From NCBI GenBank assembly GCA_963920705.1, contig OY987231.1, positions 5,325,424 to 5,389,423 of the forward strand: a stretch of 64,000 nucleotides of DNA, written 5' to 3'. Origin of the DNA: Odiellus spinosus. Its lineage: Eukaryota; Arthropoda; Arachnida; Opiliones; Phalangiidae. A model generated the notes under the pieces. It searched no databases. It saw only the letters and a list, made by a program, of their open reading frames with translations, and was not told where the DNA came from. Made by a program: the position numbers and the translations under genes. Positions 62,618-64,000 of the stretch are shown here, piece after piece (the stretch's first letter is position 1; every line of letters starts with the position of its first letter).

Positions 62618-64000
62618 GAGGCCAGTCGCGAATCAAGCGTGAAGATGCGTTGCGCGCATCGTCATCGCGAAGATTATTTCTATTGAGATATTTCGAGTTA
62701 ATCATCCAAAATTATCCCTAATAGTACCTAATTTAGGTTATATATTATTTAATTTGATCAAAAATTGCCTCGGATATCGTTTTCCAATAGTTAAAAGGTT
62801 ATATATCGTTGTTGCGCTTAGCCTTGCGCTAGTTACGATTGTCTATCAGGTGTGGATTGCGCGAGTGATATCGCGAAGTGCTAAATGTGATGGATTACTT
62901 AATTTACGCGTCTAATTGGTGAGTTTTCCTAATTATATTTCTATGATATACATTTTTTTTTTAATTAGTTTTGGTTTTTATACCAAAATGTGTATTATTA
63001 TTATTATTATTATTAGCCAAAATGAAAATCTGGCCTAAAATTAGTATATTGGAGTGGCAGACGCCTGTCTTAGGCTGTATTATTTTTAAATAAGCTATTT
63101 ATGGTCCTCATCGGTATCTATATCAGGTTCATTATAAAATATTTTCCATGACAATCAACTTATAAGCGTTTTTTTCTAAAGGACACCTCTATTTTTACTT
63201 TCTACACGATATACCTTCAATCAAACCTTTTTTATTGTTCATTTTAAAATAGGAACGCTAGGGGTCACGTGATGATCTATGCCTGTTTTATTTATGACTC
63301 AAGGTCGTCGTTGATTGTACAGTACAATAGAATTTTAACTATATTGTCAGGGTTTGTTCAAACTTGGAAAAGCTGGAAATCTCAAGGAAATAAGTTAAAG
63401 GTTAAAAAATTCATGAAAATTTCAAAATATTAGTGAAATCTAGGGAAATTTGAGGTTTGGGTGTATTAGGTCTAAATATGTTATTTGATCAAAAAGACTA
63501 AAAACCACTACAGGCTGTCATTTTATTGAAAGAAGTGCGCACAGTTTATTTTAATATAAACGATGATTTTGGACCTGGAAATGTCAGGGAAATATTCGTG
63601 GAAAAACCGTGTTTCAGGGAAATCGGTTTTGCAAAAGTTTTCCGTCTAGATTTGAGACCAATTAGAAAGCGCGTTAATTAAAAAAAATTCATGCTATAAA
63701 ATAATATTATTCTACGATTTTGATAAAACTCCCATAATTTCAAGACAATAATCCTATTAATCCTATATTTTTTCACAGCGTGGCCATTTTAAGTTCTACT
63801 GACTACTGAATAGATGGCTCAAGGGAGAAGCATGAATGCCGTATGGAATGAGACTGTCATATATTCAGTTCTCAGTAGATCTTAAAATAACCACGCTCTG
63901 GAAATCTAGAAAGTATTTCAAACAGTCACGTGGTTTGGCAGAGGTTTGCTTAACTTTACTAAACTTGCGTCAAAGCTACGGAACCAGCGCTAAAGCACGC
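62618..64000. other. Non-coding tail of window
   Basis: AT-rich, with (ATT)n at about 62995-63015 and hAT-like fragments (gacctggaaatgtcagggaaa) at about 63352-63640. No gene is seen. Confidence 0.5.

Noticed and set aside
1-64000. LTR retroelements, LINE coding regions, CRISPR arrays, bacterial operons
   Set aside because: No reverse transcriptase or capsid-like frame, no LTR pair and no prokaryotic gene layout were seen. All repeats found look like non-autonomous DNA elements or simple repeats.

Overview
This window is animal nuclear DNA: AT-rich, with long GT-AG introns and dense small repeats. It contains one recognisable gene on the + strand, running from about 13.3 kb to 60.5 kb. The gene is a many-exon collagen. 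At least 28 Gly-X-Y or linker exons can be read by eye. All but the first start with a whole codon, almost always Gly, and all keep phase 0. The C-terminal exon (59781-59864), with its LDAPCPLG and GLPLPGC segments, and the linker [22 protein letters not shown] (41115-41246), match what is known of the membrane-associated collagens (MACITs: types XIII, XXIII and XXV). About 569 residues are visible. The N-terminal cytoplasmic and transmembrane exon was not found. The first visible exon begins in phase 1, so at least one more exon must lie upstream, in the first 13 kb or outside the window.

Layout. 1-13.3 kb: no supported gene, but stacked miniature inverted-repeat DNA elements (MITEs), a 30-bp minisatellite and poly-A runs. 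13.3-22.0 kb: first collagenous domain (COL1-like) and the start of a non-collagenous linker. 28.2 kb: second linker exon. 33.0-42.7 kb: second collagenous stretch, with a 16-residue interruption inside exon 41115-41246. 47.4-53.1 kb: further collagenous exons, with one or two unresolved small linker exons near 51.1-51.3 kb. 53.20-53.29 kb: a Gly-X-Y exon that runs into an in-frame stop, a candidate alternative terminal exon for a short isoform. 56.2-60.5 kb: C-terminal collagenous exons, the Cys-containing tail and the stop codon at 60471, with an AATAAA signal at 60891. 60.9-64 kb: non-coding, with nested transposons.

The transposon landscape is the most unusual part. Besides several families that use TTAA as target and two or three 8-bp-duplication hAT-type MITEs, seven insertions from six sequence-unrelated families share one signature: 5'-CA...TG-3' terminal inverted repeats flanked by exact 7-bp target duplications. 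That fits P-superfamily (ProtoP/Galileo-type) non-autonomous elements. Two of them sit side by side sharing a target duplication (three ATTCAAC copies), and both have been invaded by other MITEs.

Organism: an invertebrate, possibly an arthropod or another ecdysozoan. The only clue is a short (TTAGG)n tract inside a foldback element, so this is tentative.
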